Positions 7,061-16,662 of a DNA stretch of 64,000 nt are shown here, one piece after another. Within the stretch, counting starts at the first letter, position 1; the number at the start of each line of letters is the position of its first letter. Under the pieces are notes generated by a model. The model ran no database searches, was not told the origin of the DNA, and worked only from the letters and a program-made list of their open reading frames with translations. The position numbers and the translations under genes are program-made. Source of the stretch: CBDBKE01 sp965218055 (GTDB taxonomy: Bacteria; Acidobacteriota; Terriglobia; JAJPHL01; JAPKYU01); assembly GCA_965218055.1 (NCBI GenBank), contig CBDCKA010000001.1, forward strand, positions 62,001 through 126,000, in the 5' to 3' direction.

Positions 7061-8269
7061 CTAGCGGCTGGCGCGAATGACTTCCGTGAGTGCTTCCACG
7101 CCCGGCAGCTTTCGCCCAGCGAGAAATTCCAGCGAAGCACCGCCACCGGTGGAGACGTGAGCGATCTTCTCCGTGAGCCCGGCTTTGGCCAAAGCCGAAA
7201 CCGAGTCGCCGCCGCCGACAATACTGAGCGCCCCGGAGGCGGCCACTGCCCGGGCCACTTCCAGAGTGCCCCGGGCGAAATCGTCGATCTCGAACACGCC
7301 CATCGGGCCGTTCCAGACCACGGTCTTGGCGCGGGAGATTTCGGCGGCATAGGCACGGACGGAGGCGGCGCCGATGTCCAGTCCCATCCAGCCCTCGGGG
7401 ATGCCGTCGGGCGCTGAGCTATCCACAACGCGCTTTTCGGCGCCCGCTTCCGCTTTCTGGGCAATGACGTGGTCGGAGGGGAGCAGGAAGCGGAAGTTGC
7501 GCTGCTTGACTTCGTCGAGCACAAGCTGCGCCACCTCCAGCTTGTCGGCTTCCACCAGCGAGTCGCCCACCGGGCGGCCTTGGGCGCGAAGGAAGGTGTA
7601 GGCCATGGCCCCGCCAATCAAGAGGCTGTCGCAAAGCTGCAGCAGATTGTTGATCACCTCAATCTTGTCCGACACCTTGGCGCCACCGAGAATCGCCACA
7701 TAGGGACGGTCGGGGTCGCTGATGGCCCGCGTCAGGTACTTTAGCTCCTTCTCCATCAGCAGCCCGGCGGCCGCCGGCGTCACGTGGTGGGCAATTCCCT
7801 CCGTTGAGGCGTGACCCCGGTGCGCGCTGCCGAAGGCGTCGTTCACGTAGACGTCGCACAGCGCGGCCAGTTGCCGGGAAAACTGCGCGTCATTGGCCTC
7901 CTCTTCAGGATGGAAGCGCAGGTTCTCAAGAAGCACCACGTCGCCGTCCTTCAGCGCGCCCGCCTGTCGCTCTACTTCCGGCCCTACGCAATCGGGAGCA
8001 AAGGCGGCGGGCTTCCCAAGCAGCTCGGAGAGCCGCCCGGCCACGGGCTTCAGGCTGTATTTGGGATTCACTTTGCCCTTAGGGCGCCCCAGGTGCGAGG
8101 CCAGCACCAGCCGCCCGCCGCGTTCGATCACCAGGCGAAGGGTAGGCAGGGTCTCGCGGATCCGGGTGTCATCTTCCACGCGATCACCTGCAAGGGGGAC
8201 GTTGAAATCCACCCGAATGAAGACACGCTTCCCTTTCAGCTCGAAATCGCGAATGGAAAGTTTAGGCAT
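7061..8269 (-). CDS. pgk: Phosphoglycerate kinase
   Basis: Catalyses 1,3-bisphosphoglycerate + ADP to 3-phosphoglycerate + ATP in glycolysis. The 402-residue protein is full length. The N-terminal RVFIRVDFNVPL signature is near residue 15. Other family motifs are LASHLGRPKG (near 58), RFHPEEEAND (near 122), ILGGAKVSDKI (near 193), the Gly-rich WNGPMGVFE (near 320), and the terminal VGGGDSVSALAKAG and STGGGASLEFLAG. A GGGAGAGG-like ribosome binding site lies just before the ATG. It lies 63 bases downstream of gap on the same strand, the common gap-pgk order. Confidence 0.98.
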   Translation of the reverse strand: MPKLSIRDFELKGKRVFIRVDFNVPLAGDRVEDDTRIRETLPTLRLVIERGGRLVLASHLGRPKGKVNPKYSLKPVAGRLSELLGKPAAFAPDCVGPEVERQAGALKDGDVVLLENLRFHPEEEANDAQFSRQLAALCDVYVNDAFGSAHRGHASTEGIAHHVTPAAAGLLMEKELKYLTRAISDPDRPYVAILGGAKVSDKIEVINNLLQLCDSLLIGGAMAYTFLRAQGRPVGDSLVEADKLEVAQLVLDEVKQRNFRFLLPSDHVIAQKAEAGAEKRVVDSSAPDGIPEGWMGLDIGAASVRAYAAEISRAKTVVWNGPMGVFEIDDFARGTLEVARAVAASGALSIVGGGDSVSALAKAGLTEKIAHVSTGGGASLEFLAGRKLPGVEALTEVIRASR

Positions 8270-8332
8270 AAACCTCTCCCATTCCAGGGACCAAGGCCAG
8301 AGTTCTAGTCAGTGTCCGGCGACTCCCCTGTC

Positions 8333-9341
8333 TTACAGGCCGCGGGAGTTCAAGAAGGTGACCAGATCCCGCACCCGGCAGGAGTACCCCCACTCGTTGT
8401 CGTACCAGGAGACAGTCTTGATGCAGTTGCCGCCAATGACGCGAGTGAGGGGCGCGTCCAGGATCGAAGACCGTGGGTCGCCGCGGAAATCCGAGGACAC
8501 CAGTGGCTCGTCGTTGTAGCCCAGGATGTCCTTCAAGGCGCCTTCTGAGGCCGCCTTCAGGGCGCCGTTAACCTCATCCACGCTGGTCTTCTTATCCACA
8601 AACACCACCAGGTCCACCACTGAGACGTTGGGCGTGGGCACTCGCATCGCAAATCCGTCCAGCTTGCCTTTCAGCTCGGGGATGACCAGGTGGACGGCCT
8701 TGGCGGCGCCGGTCGAGGTGGGGATCATGGAAGAGCGCGGCGGCGCGGGCGCGGCGCAGATCCCGGTGCGGCAGGTCCAGCAGCTTCTGGTCGTTGGTAT
8801 AGGAATGGATCGTGGTCATCGAGCCGCTGACAATGCCGAAGCTGTCATGGAGCACCTTGGCCACCGGCGCCAGGCAGTTCGTCGTGCAGGAGGCGTTGGA
8901 GACAATGTGGTGGGTGGCCGGGTCATAGCGTTGCTGGTTCACGCCCAGCACAAGGGTGAGGTCTTCATTGGTGGCCGGAGCGGAAATGATTACTTTCTTC
9001 ACCGGTCCGCGCAAGTGCTTACGGGCGTCCTCGGCCTTGGTAAACAGGCCGGTGGATTCCACCACGACCTGAGCTCCCACCGATTCCCAATCAATCTTAG
9101 CCGGATCTCTTTCGGCGAACACGCGGAGCCGCTTTCCATCAATCTGGATGGAGTCAGTTTCCGCCTTCACTTCCTGTGCCAAATTGCCCAGGATGGAGTC
9201 GTACTTGAACAGATGGGCCAGTGTCTTCGGATCGGTGATGTCGTTGGCGGCCACGAATTCGATACCGCGATCGCCCAATGACGCGCGGACGATATTGCGG
9301 CCGATCCGGCCAAAGCCATTGATGCCAACTTTGACGGGCAT
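8333..9341 (-). CDS. gap: Glyceraldehyde-3-phosphate dehydrogenase, one frameshift
   Basis: NAD(P)-dependent oxidation of glyceraldehyde 3-phosphate. The N-terminal part (from 9341) has the GINGFGRIGRN Rossmann motif and the catalytic Cys in SNASCTTNCLAP. The C-terminal part (to 8333) has STGAAKAVHLVIPEL, MRVPTPNVSVVDL and WYDNEWGYS. The two halves lie in different frames and meet near 8728-8737. Removing one T from CTCTTCC would join ...RARAAAL to SMIPTSTGAAKA and restore a normal protein of about 336 residues. Everything else is intact. Because this is a central enzyme with no second copy in the window, a base-calling indel is likelier than a dead gene. Neighbouring genes show the same defect. 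Confidence 0.95.
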
Positions 9342-9478
9342 AGTCTCCCTCCGCTGTAAACTGAGGCCATGATACTAGCAGGGATGGGGGCCAGCGCTAA
9401 GCGGAAAAAGCTGCTCCTCCGGCGCGGGGAGGCGGCAAATCGGCCGACGGATCAGGGACGACCCCTGCAGCCGCTGGA

Positions 9479-10410
9479 CTATGGCTCAGAAGGGTGCTCG
9501 GAGGGCGGCTCCGAAGGGGGCTCGGAAGGAGGCAAGGAAACGGGAGGCGACGACGCCGGAACGTCAACCGGGGCCTCGGGGGCAGGCTCGTCGGGGATCG
9601 GGGACGCTGCGCTATCGGCTTCCGCAGCTCGCACTGCTTCGGACGCAACCCCCGGCATGTATTCTTTTACCTCAATGACCTCGTTGCCTTGAAAGGTGAC
9701 GAAAGTAATTTTCGACGGCGGGACGCCATAGATCCAGTCTTCCAGTTCGATCCGCCCATGCCGCTCACGGATTTTACGGTCGGGCCGACCCTTGGCAGCC
9801 AGCACCAGCTGGCGATCCATCCCCACCAGAACCTGGTGGTTCTTAATGGCTTCCTGGATTTCCTTGGGGAGCGACTCGACGTAAATGGTGCTGGCCCGAG
9901 CGGGGGCTGAAATCCAGCAGGGCGCCGAGTATTTTCTTCACCTCATCTGCGGTCATGTCCGGGACCGGGTTTTCAAAGCGCAAGGCAATGCTGGACCCGG
10001 TGGCCACCTGCGGCGTCACAGGGCGAGTTCGGCCGCCAGAACCGGAGATCCGGATGCTCTCATACCACTTGCTCGTTGTCTTGCCGCCTCCGTTGAGCTC
10101 GAAAATGATTTCCTCCTTGCGAAAATCGATCTTTGTGATCTGGACCTTTTTGCCAGGGAGGAGGGCGGCGCCGTTGGTTCCGATCAGGTACTGGAGTTCT
10201 TCCTCATCCACCTGGCCCTTCGAATCCAACGGGACAGGCTCTTCACCGCGAGGCAAATGCCTCTTCGAGGTTGCCAATTCAGAATGCAGGCCGCGGAGAA
10301 TCTGAACGCGCGACTCGCGGCTCAAGGGCTTGGCGGGAGTCGCTGCCAGCCCAAAGCAAGCAGGGCACGGCCAGCGCAAGGACGAGGACGAGTTGGACCA
10401 CCCGTCTCAT
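9479..10410 (-). CDS. Secreted conserved hypothetical protein, two frameshifts
   Basis: I do not recognise this family. The start is the ATG at 10410, which overlaps the stop of the CAAX protease gene (ATGA) and opens with a signal peptide, MRRVVQLVLVLALAVP. Two single extra bases disturb the frame. One near 10340 separates the signal peptide from AATPAKPLSRES. One near 9901-9906, in a run of five G on the plus strand, separates LLDFSP from ASTIYVESLPKE. Repaired, the protein has about 310 residues: a signal peptide, a middle domain with LPGKKVQITKIDF and EEIIFELNGGG, and a Pro/Ser/Glu-rich tail of repeated PSEP units. It is probably periplasmic or envelope-associated. Confidence 0.75.
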
Positions 10411-11371
10411 TGAATTTCGCTCGAGCGACCTAGCGTGTGGCTTCGCCTCCCGCGCAAGGCCAGCGCCACGGTGACCGCCAAAATCACCAAGGAAGCGGGC
10501 AATGAAGCTTCCGGCCCGTAGCTGCCGCCGTGGAACAGCTCGCGCCCGCTGACCTCTGCCACCACAGGGCCACCTTCTATTCTAATCCCACTCACGGGAA
10601 AACCAAAGGCCGCTTCGAAAAAATTCCAGCCCCAGTGCAGGCCAATGGGCAACCACAGCCGGCCGGTGCGCAGGTAGGCCAGGGCGAACAAGATGCCCAC
10701 AAGCATGGTGTTGATTGAGCCCACCAGGCTGCCGTGAGGATTGCGGTAGTGCAGTGCGGCGAAAATGGCCCCCTGCACCAATACCGCCACAGGCGCCCCC
10801 AGCAGCTCCAGAAGCCGTTGGAACGGATAGCCGCGGGCGAGCAGCTCCTCGTGCACGGCTCCGGCCAGGAACACAAAGAAAAATAGCAGCAGGCGGGCGG
10901 CGCCGCTCGCCAGCGGAACGCCGGTTGGAACCATCCGTAAGTGCCCCGTGGCCCACTCCAAAAGCAAGACCGCCCGATCATGGCCAGCCCCAGCAGGAAG
11001 CCGGCACCTAGTTGGGAAAGCCAGCCAGGCTCGCGACCGAGCCCGACAAAGCTGAGCGGTTGGTGGTCCACCGCACCCAGCATGGAGCCGGTGGCCATCG
11101 CCACCGCCAGCAAGCCTGCTATGACGGAGAGCAGCACGAATTGCAGACCGGCCTGAGGCGGGGGCCCCGCAAGCACGAGCAATCCCATCGTCACCCAGAC
11201 GAAGACAAAAAGCACATACAGAAGAAGGAACAAGACAAAGCGCCAGGCTGCCGCAAACGACCCGGCGGGCCAGCAAACGGCAAGGGTAACTCGGGGGTCA
11301 TGATTCAAGCAGCGCGAGCGGCACTTTATCACCGGCTTGCAGAGTTCCACAGACAGAATCCTGCAGGCCAT
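10407..11371 (-). CDS. CAAX/CPBP-family membrane metalloprotease, frameshifted
   Basis: Multi-helix membrane protein of the CPBP (CAAX protease and bacteriocin-processing) family. The glutamate motif AVHEELLARGYPFQRLLE and the His motifs AALHYRNPHGS and PIGLHWGWNFFEAAFG are all present, so the active-site residues are intact. The frame breaks near 10966: GLAMIG in one frame continues as AVLLLEWATGHLRM in another, repaired by adding one G. The first in-frame ATG is 11371, but the first 20-odd residues look non-coding. An ATG at 11301 in another frame gives MTPELPLPFAG and would need a further one-base repair near 11250. It lies between the GHMP kinase gene and the secreted protein gene, probably one operon. 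Confidence 0.82.
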
Positions 11372-11395
11372 CCAAAGACGATTCGGCCCCGTGCC

Positions 11396-12405
11396 TTAGG
11401 CCGGGCACGCCTGGACGGTGAGCCCGCGCGTCGCGATGCCAGTGGGGAGCACAGTGGCGCCTTCTGCCGCCAGACCCTGAGCGACGCGTTGCTTGGCCCC
11501 GTCCTGGACGTAGAACAACACGCAACCCCCGCCTCCGGCTCCGCAGACCTTGGCAGCGGTGGCCCCGTGGCGGGACGCTACCTGAGTCAGATGCTCGATG
11601 AGCGGCGTTGTGATGCCGGGAGCGTTTTTCTTGCGGTGGTTCCATTCGGCCGGATCAGGCGACCCACTTCCTCCCAATCCTGCTGCTCCATCGCCCGTCG
11701 CAGCAGCCGCGCAATCTCGGCAATGCGCGCAAAGTTTCGGAACACCTGCTTGCTGCCAGTCAATGTGGGCCTTCATCACCTCCCAATTGTTGATGCCTGA
11801 TTGGCGTGGCGCCCCGGTGTAGGCGAGCACGATCCGGCGGAGCAGCGCTACGGTGTCCACCCGAATCCTCTCCCGGATCACGCCGCTGGGAGTCAGGCGA
11901 ACGGCGTTGACGCCGCCGTAGGCGGCCGGGTAGTAGTCCTGCGCGCCGGTCGGCACTCCGATCACCTGGGCCTCCACGTTGCGGGCGATCTCGATCAACT
12001 TGCGCTTCGGGTAGCCCGCCCTGCTCCACTGGTTGAGCGCCCCGCAGGTGGCTATATTCAGAGCCGAGGAGCCGGCAATGCCGGCTCCGGCCGGGCCTCC
12101 GACGTGGTGGTCATCGTCAAACCCTGGAGTGGGGCAAAGAAGCGGATCAGGCGAGCCAACAAGGGGAGCTTGTAGCGATCGGCTTTGATCAGTTGCCCGA
12201 GGTTGGCAAAAGTCTCACGAAGCCGGAGATCGTGAGACTGTAGATGAATCCGTTTGTCTCGCCGAGGCTCGATGACGCAGCTGGTGTAGAGCGTGGTCGC
12301 GAAGTTGATCGTCTGCGCATCCTCATGGAACAGGTAGAGCGGCCAGATGTCCAACGTGCCGCCGGCCAGATCCACCCGCGTGGGAGCGCGGCTGACGATT
12401 TTCAT
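11396..12405 (-). CDS. GHMP-family sugar kinase (HddA-like), three frameshifts
   Basis: Small-molecule kinase of the GHMP superfamily. The start, SRAPTRVDLAGGTLDIWP, resembles D-glycero-D-manno-heptose 7-phosphate kinase and related sugar kinases. The ATP-binding motif AGAGIAGSSALNIA appears after the first break, and the C-terminal KVCGAGGGGCVLF motif is present. Three single-base indels are needed to read it through: one missing C near 12085, one extra T near 11763 and one missing G near 11657. The last two compensate, so a stretch of about 35 residues is out of frame. Its ATG overlaps the lpxD stop by four bases, suggesting a role in envelope sugar metabolism. Substrate is uncertain. Confidence 0.85.
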
Positions 12406-13448
12406 GCCTCTTTCCGTTTACTTTTTCTGGAGCTTTTCCTCAAACTCTCGACTTCCCTCTTCAGGTCCCGAACCGCGTGCAGCAGCTCGGGCAGGCGGCT
12501 GAAGGCGGCAGCGCAGCGCAACCAGAGCTTGTTGTCCATAGCGGGTAAGCCGGAGATCGTCTTGCCAGGGCCCACGTCGCGAGTAACGCCGGACTGACCG
12601 GTGACCACGACCTGGTCGCCCACCTTCAGGTGGCCGGCCGCAGCGGCCTGCCCGGCAAACACCACATGGCGGCCCAGCTGGGTGCTGCCAGCCAGACCCA
12701 CCTGGGCGCACAGCAGCGTGTGCTCGCCGACCACGGAGGCATGGCCCACCTGCACCAGGTTGTCAATCTTGGCCCCGGCCTTGATGCGCGTCTCGCCCAC
12801 CGTCGCCCGGTCGATGCAACTGTGGGCCTGCACCTCCACGTCGTCTTCTAGGACCACAATGCCCGATTGCACGATCTTGTAGTGACTGCCATCTTCCTGC
12901 CGGGCGAATCCATAGCCGTCGGACCCGATGATGGCGCCGTTCTGCAAGATGACCCGGTCACCGATCCGGCAGTACTCGCGGACCACAGCGTGGCTGTGAG
13001 CATAGAAATCGTTTCCGATGCGCGCCCCGCGGTAGATGGCCACCTGGGAGTGCAGCACGGCGTTGTCGCCAATCTCCACGTCCTCATCAATGAAGACGAA
13101 GGGACCTACGCTGGCGTTTTTCCCCAGACGCGCGCCGGCCGCGATCGCCGCCTGCGGATGGACACCCGGCGCGGGCCGTGGCGGGCGGTAGAACATCTCC
13201 AACGCCCGGGCGAAGCACAGGTAGGGATTGGGCGAACGGAGCGCCGCCCGCCCGACGGGCCCCCCCTCGGGCGAGACGATGACCGCCGCCGCCCGGCTTT
13301 GGCTCAACCTGGACGCATAGCGCGGGTTGGCTAGAAAAGTCAGTTCGGAAGGTCCGGCCTGGTCCATGCCGGCCACGCCGGTGATCTCCACCGCACCGTC
13401 GCCGTCCAGGGCGCAGCTCAACTCTTTAGCAATTTCGGAAAGTTTCAT
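12402..13448 (-). CDS. lpxD: UDP-3-O-acylglucosamine N-acyltransferase
   Basis: Third step of lipid A synthesis: transfer of a 3-hydroxyacyl chain to UDP-3-O-acyl-glucosamine. The ATG at 13448 gives MKLSEIAKEL and 348 residues, the usual size; the open frame upstream lacks family similarity. The N-terminal uridine-binding domain (1-100) is followed by a left-handed beta-helix of hexapeptide repeats (about 105-310). The active-site-type segment IGSDGYGFA and the VQVGHASVVGE coil are present. The C-terminal helix is Lys/Arg-rich. Presence of lpxD implies a lipid A outer membrane. The stop overlaps the GHMP kinase start. Confidence 0.96.
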   Translation of the reverse strand: MKLSEIAKELSCALDGDGAVEITGVAGMDQAGPSELTFLANPRYASRLSQSRAAAVIVSPEGGPVGRAALRSPNPYLCFARALEMFYRPPRPAPGVHPQAAIAAGARLGKNASVGPFVFIDEDVEIGDNAVLHSQVAIYRGARIGNDFYAHSHAVVREYCRIGDRVILQNGAIIGSDGYGFARQEDGSHYKIVQSGIVVLEDDVEVQAHSCIDRATVGETRIKAGAKIDNLVQVGHASVVGEHTLLCAQVGLAGSTQLGRHVVFAGQAAAAGHLKVGDQVVVTGQSGVTRDVGPGKTISGLPAMDNKLWLRCAAAFSRLPELLHAVRDLKREVESLRKSSRKSKRKEA

Positions 13449-13497
13449 GGGAATCAGCGGTCGATTTCGAGGATGCGGCCAACGGATCAGGCCACGG

Positions 13498-14037
13498 CTA
13501 CTTGGCGAACAGTCCGATTTGAGCCTGCGCCGCGACGGCAGCGCGCTTCTTCTGCCTGAGCGGGTGCCTGAGCGGGTTCCCAATCACTCCCAGCACGGTC
13601 AGTTCGGCCAGCGACGACTTCGGGACATAAATCCGCTGGCTATTGGCGTAGGGGTCTGGAGGAACCACGGTGAAGCCTTTCTCGCTGACCAGCAAAAGGT
13701 TGTTCGGCAAGATGCCATCCAGCACTTCGTTGTCCTTGAATTTCATCCGCAGCCACAGACCGTCCAACTTGGGCCGCGATGTGAACACCTTGCGCTCCAG
13801 GTGGTTGGGACTGCCTTCGAAGTCCCGGACGAAATGGACGCCCTTGACCTCTTTGTAAGGCAGGAAGACGGCCTGCCCGGCGACAGAAAGTAGCTCGACC
13901 CCTTCGGGTTTGAGGAAAGTGTGAGGATTCACGTAGCCGCGCACGAGCTCCTGATCCATTTTGCGAACAACAACCCGCTTGTGCGTGGAATGACTCAAGG
14001 TCGCGCCAGTAACCCCATCACGCCCTTTTTGCCGCAA
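13498..14037 (-). CDS. Conserved hypothetical protein
   Basis: A 179-residue basic protein without signal peptide or membrane segments. Readable features are HKRVVVRKMDQELVRGYVN near residue 20, FLPYKEVKGVHFVRDF near 60, and GLWLRMKFKDNEVLDGILPNN near 95. The rhythm of short beta strands suggests a small beta domain, possibly of a PilZ-like or regulatory kind, but I cannot assign a family. The C-terminus is Arg/Lys-rich. It lies upstream of lpxD on the same strand and divergent from murJ. Met27 (MDQELVRG) is a possible shorter start. The -10-like TATACT of the shared palindrome lies 17 bases before the first ATG. Confidence 0.72.
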   Translation of the reverse strand: MRQKGRDGVTGATLSHSTHKRVVVRKMDQELVRGYVNPHTFLKPEGVELLSVAGQAVFLPYKEVKGVHFVRDFEGSPNHLERKVFTSRPKLDGLWLRMKFKDNEVLDGILPNNLLLVSEKGFTVVPPDPYANSQRIYVPKSSLAELTVLGVIGNPLRHPLRQKKRAAVAAQAQIGLFAK

Positions 14038-14043
14038 GGCGTC

Positions 14044-14061
14044 GCGCTATGCTAGTATAGC
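14044..14061. promoter_or_regulatory. Palindrome between the divergent hypothetical gene and murJ
   Basis: CGCTAT and ATAGCG form 6-bp inverted arms around a 6-bp centre. On the minus strand the right part reads TATACT, a good -10 element placed suitably for the gene starting at 14037. The site could be an operator, a promoter core, or both. No -35 element is obvious. Confidence 0.4.
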
Positions 14062-14119
14062 GTTCGTGGGATGTCAAGCTGACCAGGGCGTAACCTACTC
14101 ATTTCTGGAGACTTCGTAG

Positions 14120-15709
14120 CTGTCCTCGAAAAACACACAGGAGATTTTACGCTCGGCCGGGATCATTAGCACCCTGACCCTGGTGAGCCGTGTACTGGGC
14201 TACGTCCGCGACCAGCGCATTGCCTACATTCTGGGCGCCTCCGTCGTCAGCGATTCCTTTGTCCTTGCCTACAGGATCCCCAATCTTCTCAGAAGGTTAG
14301 TGGCCGAAGGTTCAATGAGCGCTTCATTTATTCCCGTCTTCGCCACCTTCCTCAAAGAAAGGGAGAGCGACGAGTGGAGGGAGTTTGCCAATCGCATGTT
14401 CTGGACTCTCTCGTTGGTGCTGACGGGGATTACCGTACTGGGCGTCATTTTTTCGCCCCTGCTGGTGGACATGCTGACACTGGGCACCGGCAATGTAGAC
14501 ATCGAGCTTGCAGTTCTGCTGAACCGCATCATGTGGCCCTACATTTTTTTCATCGGCCTGTCAGCGCTGGCCATGGCCATCCTGAACAGCTTTCGGATCT
14601 TCGCCGTCCCGGCGCTGGCCCCGGTGCTGTTGAACCTGAGCGTTATAGGTTTTTCCCTGGTGGCCTACCGTTTCGATAGGCCTGCAATTCCGCTGGCGTA
14701 CGGGGTGCTGGTCGGCGGCCTGCTCCAGCTGGCCATCCAACTTCCCTTGCTGTGGCGGCGAGGGATGCGCTTCCGCTTCGGAATTTCGTTTCGCCACCCA
14801 GGCATTCGGCGTGTAGGGAAGCTGATGGTCCCCGGGTTTGTGGGAATTGGCGTGGCCCAGATCAACTTCGTGGTGGATACCATGTTTGCCACCCATGACT
14901 TGATGCCACAGGGCAGCCTGATGTCGCTGCAAATCGCCGACCGGGTCATGGAACTGGTGCTCGGCGGCTACGCCATCGCCGTGGCCACGGCCATCCTGCC
15001 GATGATGTCGCAGCAGGTAGCAGAAAGGAACATGGACGCGCTGCGACAAACAATTTCCTTTTCCCTGCGCATTGTTTCCTTTATAACAATCCCAGCAATG
15101 GTAGGGCTGGTGGTCTTGCGGGAGCCCATCATCCAGGTGTTGTTCCAGCATGGACGTTTCGATGAGCGCTCCACCCACTTGACTGCCTGGGCCCTGTTGT
15201 TCTTTGCCGTCGGCTTGCCCTGGTTTGCGGCCACCAAAATCATCGTGCCCGCTTTCTACTCCACCCAGGACATGCGCACGCCGGTGAAGGTGGCCGCCAT
15301 CGTCATGGTGGCTAACGTGGTGTTTAACCTGATGTTTCTCGAGCCCCTGCGCAACGGCGGTCCGGCGGCGGCGACTTCGCTGGCCGCTTTCCTGAACTTC
15401 GCCCTGCTGCTGGGGATTTTCGTGCGCCGCCACGGCGACTTGGGCCAGCGCGCCATCCTGCTTTCGGTGACCAAGGCATCGGTGGCGACTGCTGTCATGG
15501 GGCTGGCTTGCTGGGGAATGCTGCAGGCCGCCGGCTTCGGGCAGCCACATTCCCTGAGCTGGCAGGTGACGGTGCTGGCCGGCATGCTGGCGGGGTCAAT
15601 CCTGGTGTACTTTGCCATGGCCCGACTTTTACGCTGCGAGGAGGTCAGCGAGTTATACGGAATCGCGAAACAAAGAAGGATAGCCGGCGAAGGCGTCCCG
15701 GTCGACTAG
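14120..15709 (+). CDS. murJ: Lipid II flippase MurJ (MviN), probable CTG start
   Basis: Integral membrane MOP-superfamily flippase that exports lipid II for peptidoglycan synthesis. It has about 14 hydrophobic helices and the signature SRVLGYVRD...VLAYRIPNLLRRLVAEGSMSASFIPVF. The first GTG (14183) would start in the middle of helix 1 and cut about 20 conserved residues. The frame is open upstream to a TAG at 14117-14119. The codon right after that stop is a CTG at 14120, nine bases beyond a GGAG box (14107-14110). Starting there gives 529 residues and the expected N-terminus SSKNTQEILRSAGIISTLTL. I therefore favour CTG initiation. It precedes xerC/D. Confidence 0.93.
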   Translation: MSSKNTQEILRSAGIISTLTLVSRVLGYVRDQRIAYILGASVVSDSFVLAYRIPNLLRRLVAEGSMSASFIPVFATFLKERESDEWREFANRMFWTLSLVLTGITVLGVIFSPLLVDMLTLGTGNVDIELAVLLNRIMWPYIFFIGLSALAMAILNSFRIFAVPALAPVLLNLSVIGFSLVAYRFDRPAIPLAYGVLVGGLLQLAIQLPLLWRRGMRFRFGISFRHPGIRRVGKLMVPGFVGIGVAQINFVVDTMFATHDLMPQGSLMSLQIADRVMELVLGGYAIAVATAILPMMSQQVAERNMDALRQTISFSLRIVSFITIPAMVGLVVLREPIIQVLFQHGRFDERSTHLTAWALLFFAVGLPWFAATKIIVPAFYSTQDMRTPVKVAAIVMVANVVFNLMFLEPLRNGGPAAATSLAAFLNFALLLGIFVRRHGDLGQRAILLSVTKASVATAVMGLACWGMLQAAGFGQPHSLSWQVTVLAGMLAGSILVYFAMARLLRCEEVSELYGIAKQRRIAGEGVPVD

Positions 15710-15732
15710 GCTCTGTCTCGCCGAAGGCCAGC

Positions 15733-16626
15733 CTGAGCGAGGCCCGGCGCCGGATTGCCGAGTTCTTGAACTATATCCGTGTGGAAAAACGCCTCGCCCT
15801 GAACACGGCGGCTGCGTATGAACGAGACCTGCGCCGCTACGCTGCTTTCTTGGAAAAGAGCGGTCGGCGCCTGGATGAAGCCACGCGGGCCGAGGTGCAA
15901 CGGTATCTGGCCTCGCTGTACGCAGCCAAGCTGGACGGACGCAGCATCGCCCGCCACCTGGCCGCGCTGCGCGGCTTCTATCGGCACTTGCTGCGTGACG
16001 GTGTGCTTGAAACCGACCCCACACTGAACCTGGAATCGCCCAAGACTTGGAAAACCCTCCCCCGCTACCTTTCCCTGGAAGATGTCGAGCGCCTGCTGGC
16101 AGCCCCCGATCCCGACAGCCCCGAGGGGGCGCGGGATCGCGCGATGCTGGCGCTGCTCTACTCCACCGGCTTGCGCGTCTCGGAACTGGTCGCGCTGCGC
16201 ACCGGAGATCTGCACGCCCAACTGGGCTATCTCCAGGTCACGGGCAAGGGCAACAAGCAGCGGCTGGTGCCGGTAGGACGTTCGGCGCTGGAGGCAGTGG
16301 AGGGCTACCAGCGCGGATGCCGCCAGGCTCTACTGGGGCGGCGCACTTCGCCCTTCTTATTCGTCAGCCGGCGTGGAGCGCGCCTGACGCGCCAGGCATT
16401 CTGGAAGATGATTGTGAGGGCCGGGCGGCGGGCCGGCATCCGCCAGGCGTTGACTCCCCATCTGTTGCGCCACAGTTTCGCAACGCATCTGCTGGGGCGC
16501 GGTGCCGACTTGCTCTCGGTGCAGCAAATGCTGGGGCACGCCGACATTGCCACCACGCAGATCTATACTCATGTGCTGTCGGAGCGACTCCGACAAGTAT
16601 TCCTTCGCCATCACCCGAGGGCCTGA
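15733..16626 (+). CDS. Tyrosine recombinase XerC/XerD
   Basis: Site-specific recombinase that resolves chromosome dimers at dif with FtsK. The N-terminal SAM-like core-binding domain is followed by the catalytic domain. The catalytic set is complete: Arg in TGLRVSELVAL, Lys in GKGNKQR, HxxR in LLRHSFATHLL, His in GHADIATTQ and Tyr in IYTHV. No ATG, GTG or TTG occurs in the homologous region of this frame. A CTG at 15733, five bases after GAAGG, gives 297 residues, almost exactly the family size, and a proper N-terminus (LSEARRRIAEFLNYI). XerC and XerD cannot be separated by eye. ftsK is also present in this window. Confidence 0.93.
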   Translation: MSEARRRIAEFLNYIRVEKRLALNTAAAYERDLRRYAAFLEKSGRRLDEATRAEVQRYLASLYAAKLDGRSIARHLAALRGFYRHLLRDGVLETDPTLNLESPKTWKTLPRYLSLEDVERLLAAPDPDSPEGARDRAMLALLYSTGLRVSELVALRTGDLHAQLGYLQVTGKGNKQRLVPVGRSALEAVEGYQRGCRQALLGRRTSPFLFVSRRGARLTRQAFWKMIVRAGRRAGIRQALTPHLLRHSFATHLLGRGADLLSVQQMLGHADIATTQIYTHVLSERLRQVFLRHHPRA

Positions 16627-16662
16627 GACGGAATGGGTGACGGTGGTTGGTGACTGACAATC

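Noticed and set aside
14561..15550. 329-codon minus-strand frame opposite murJ
   Set aside because: His/Gln-rich composition with no motif; shadow of the membrane protein gene.
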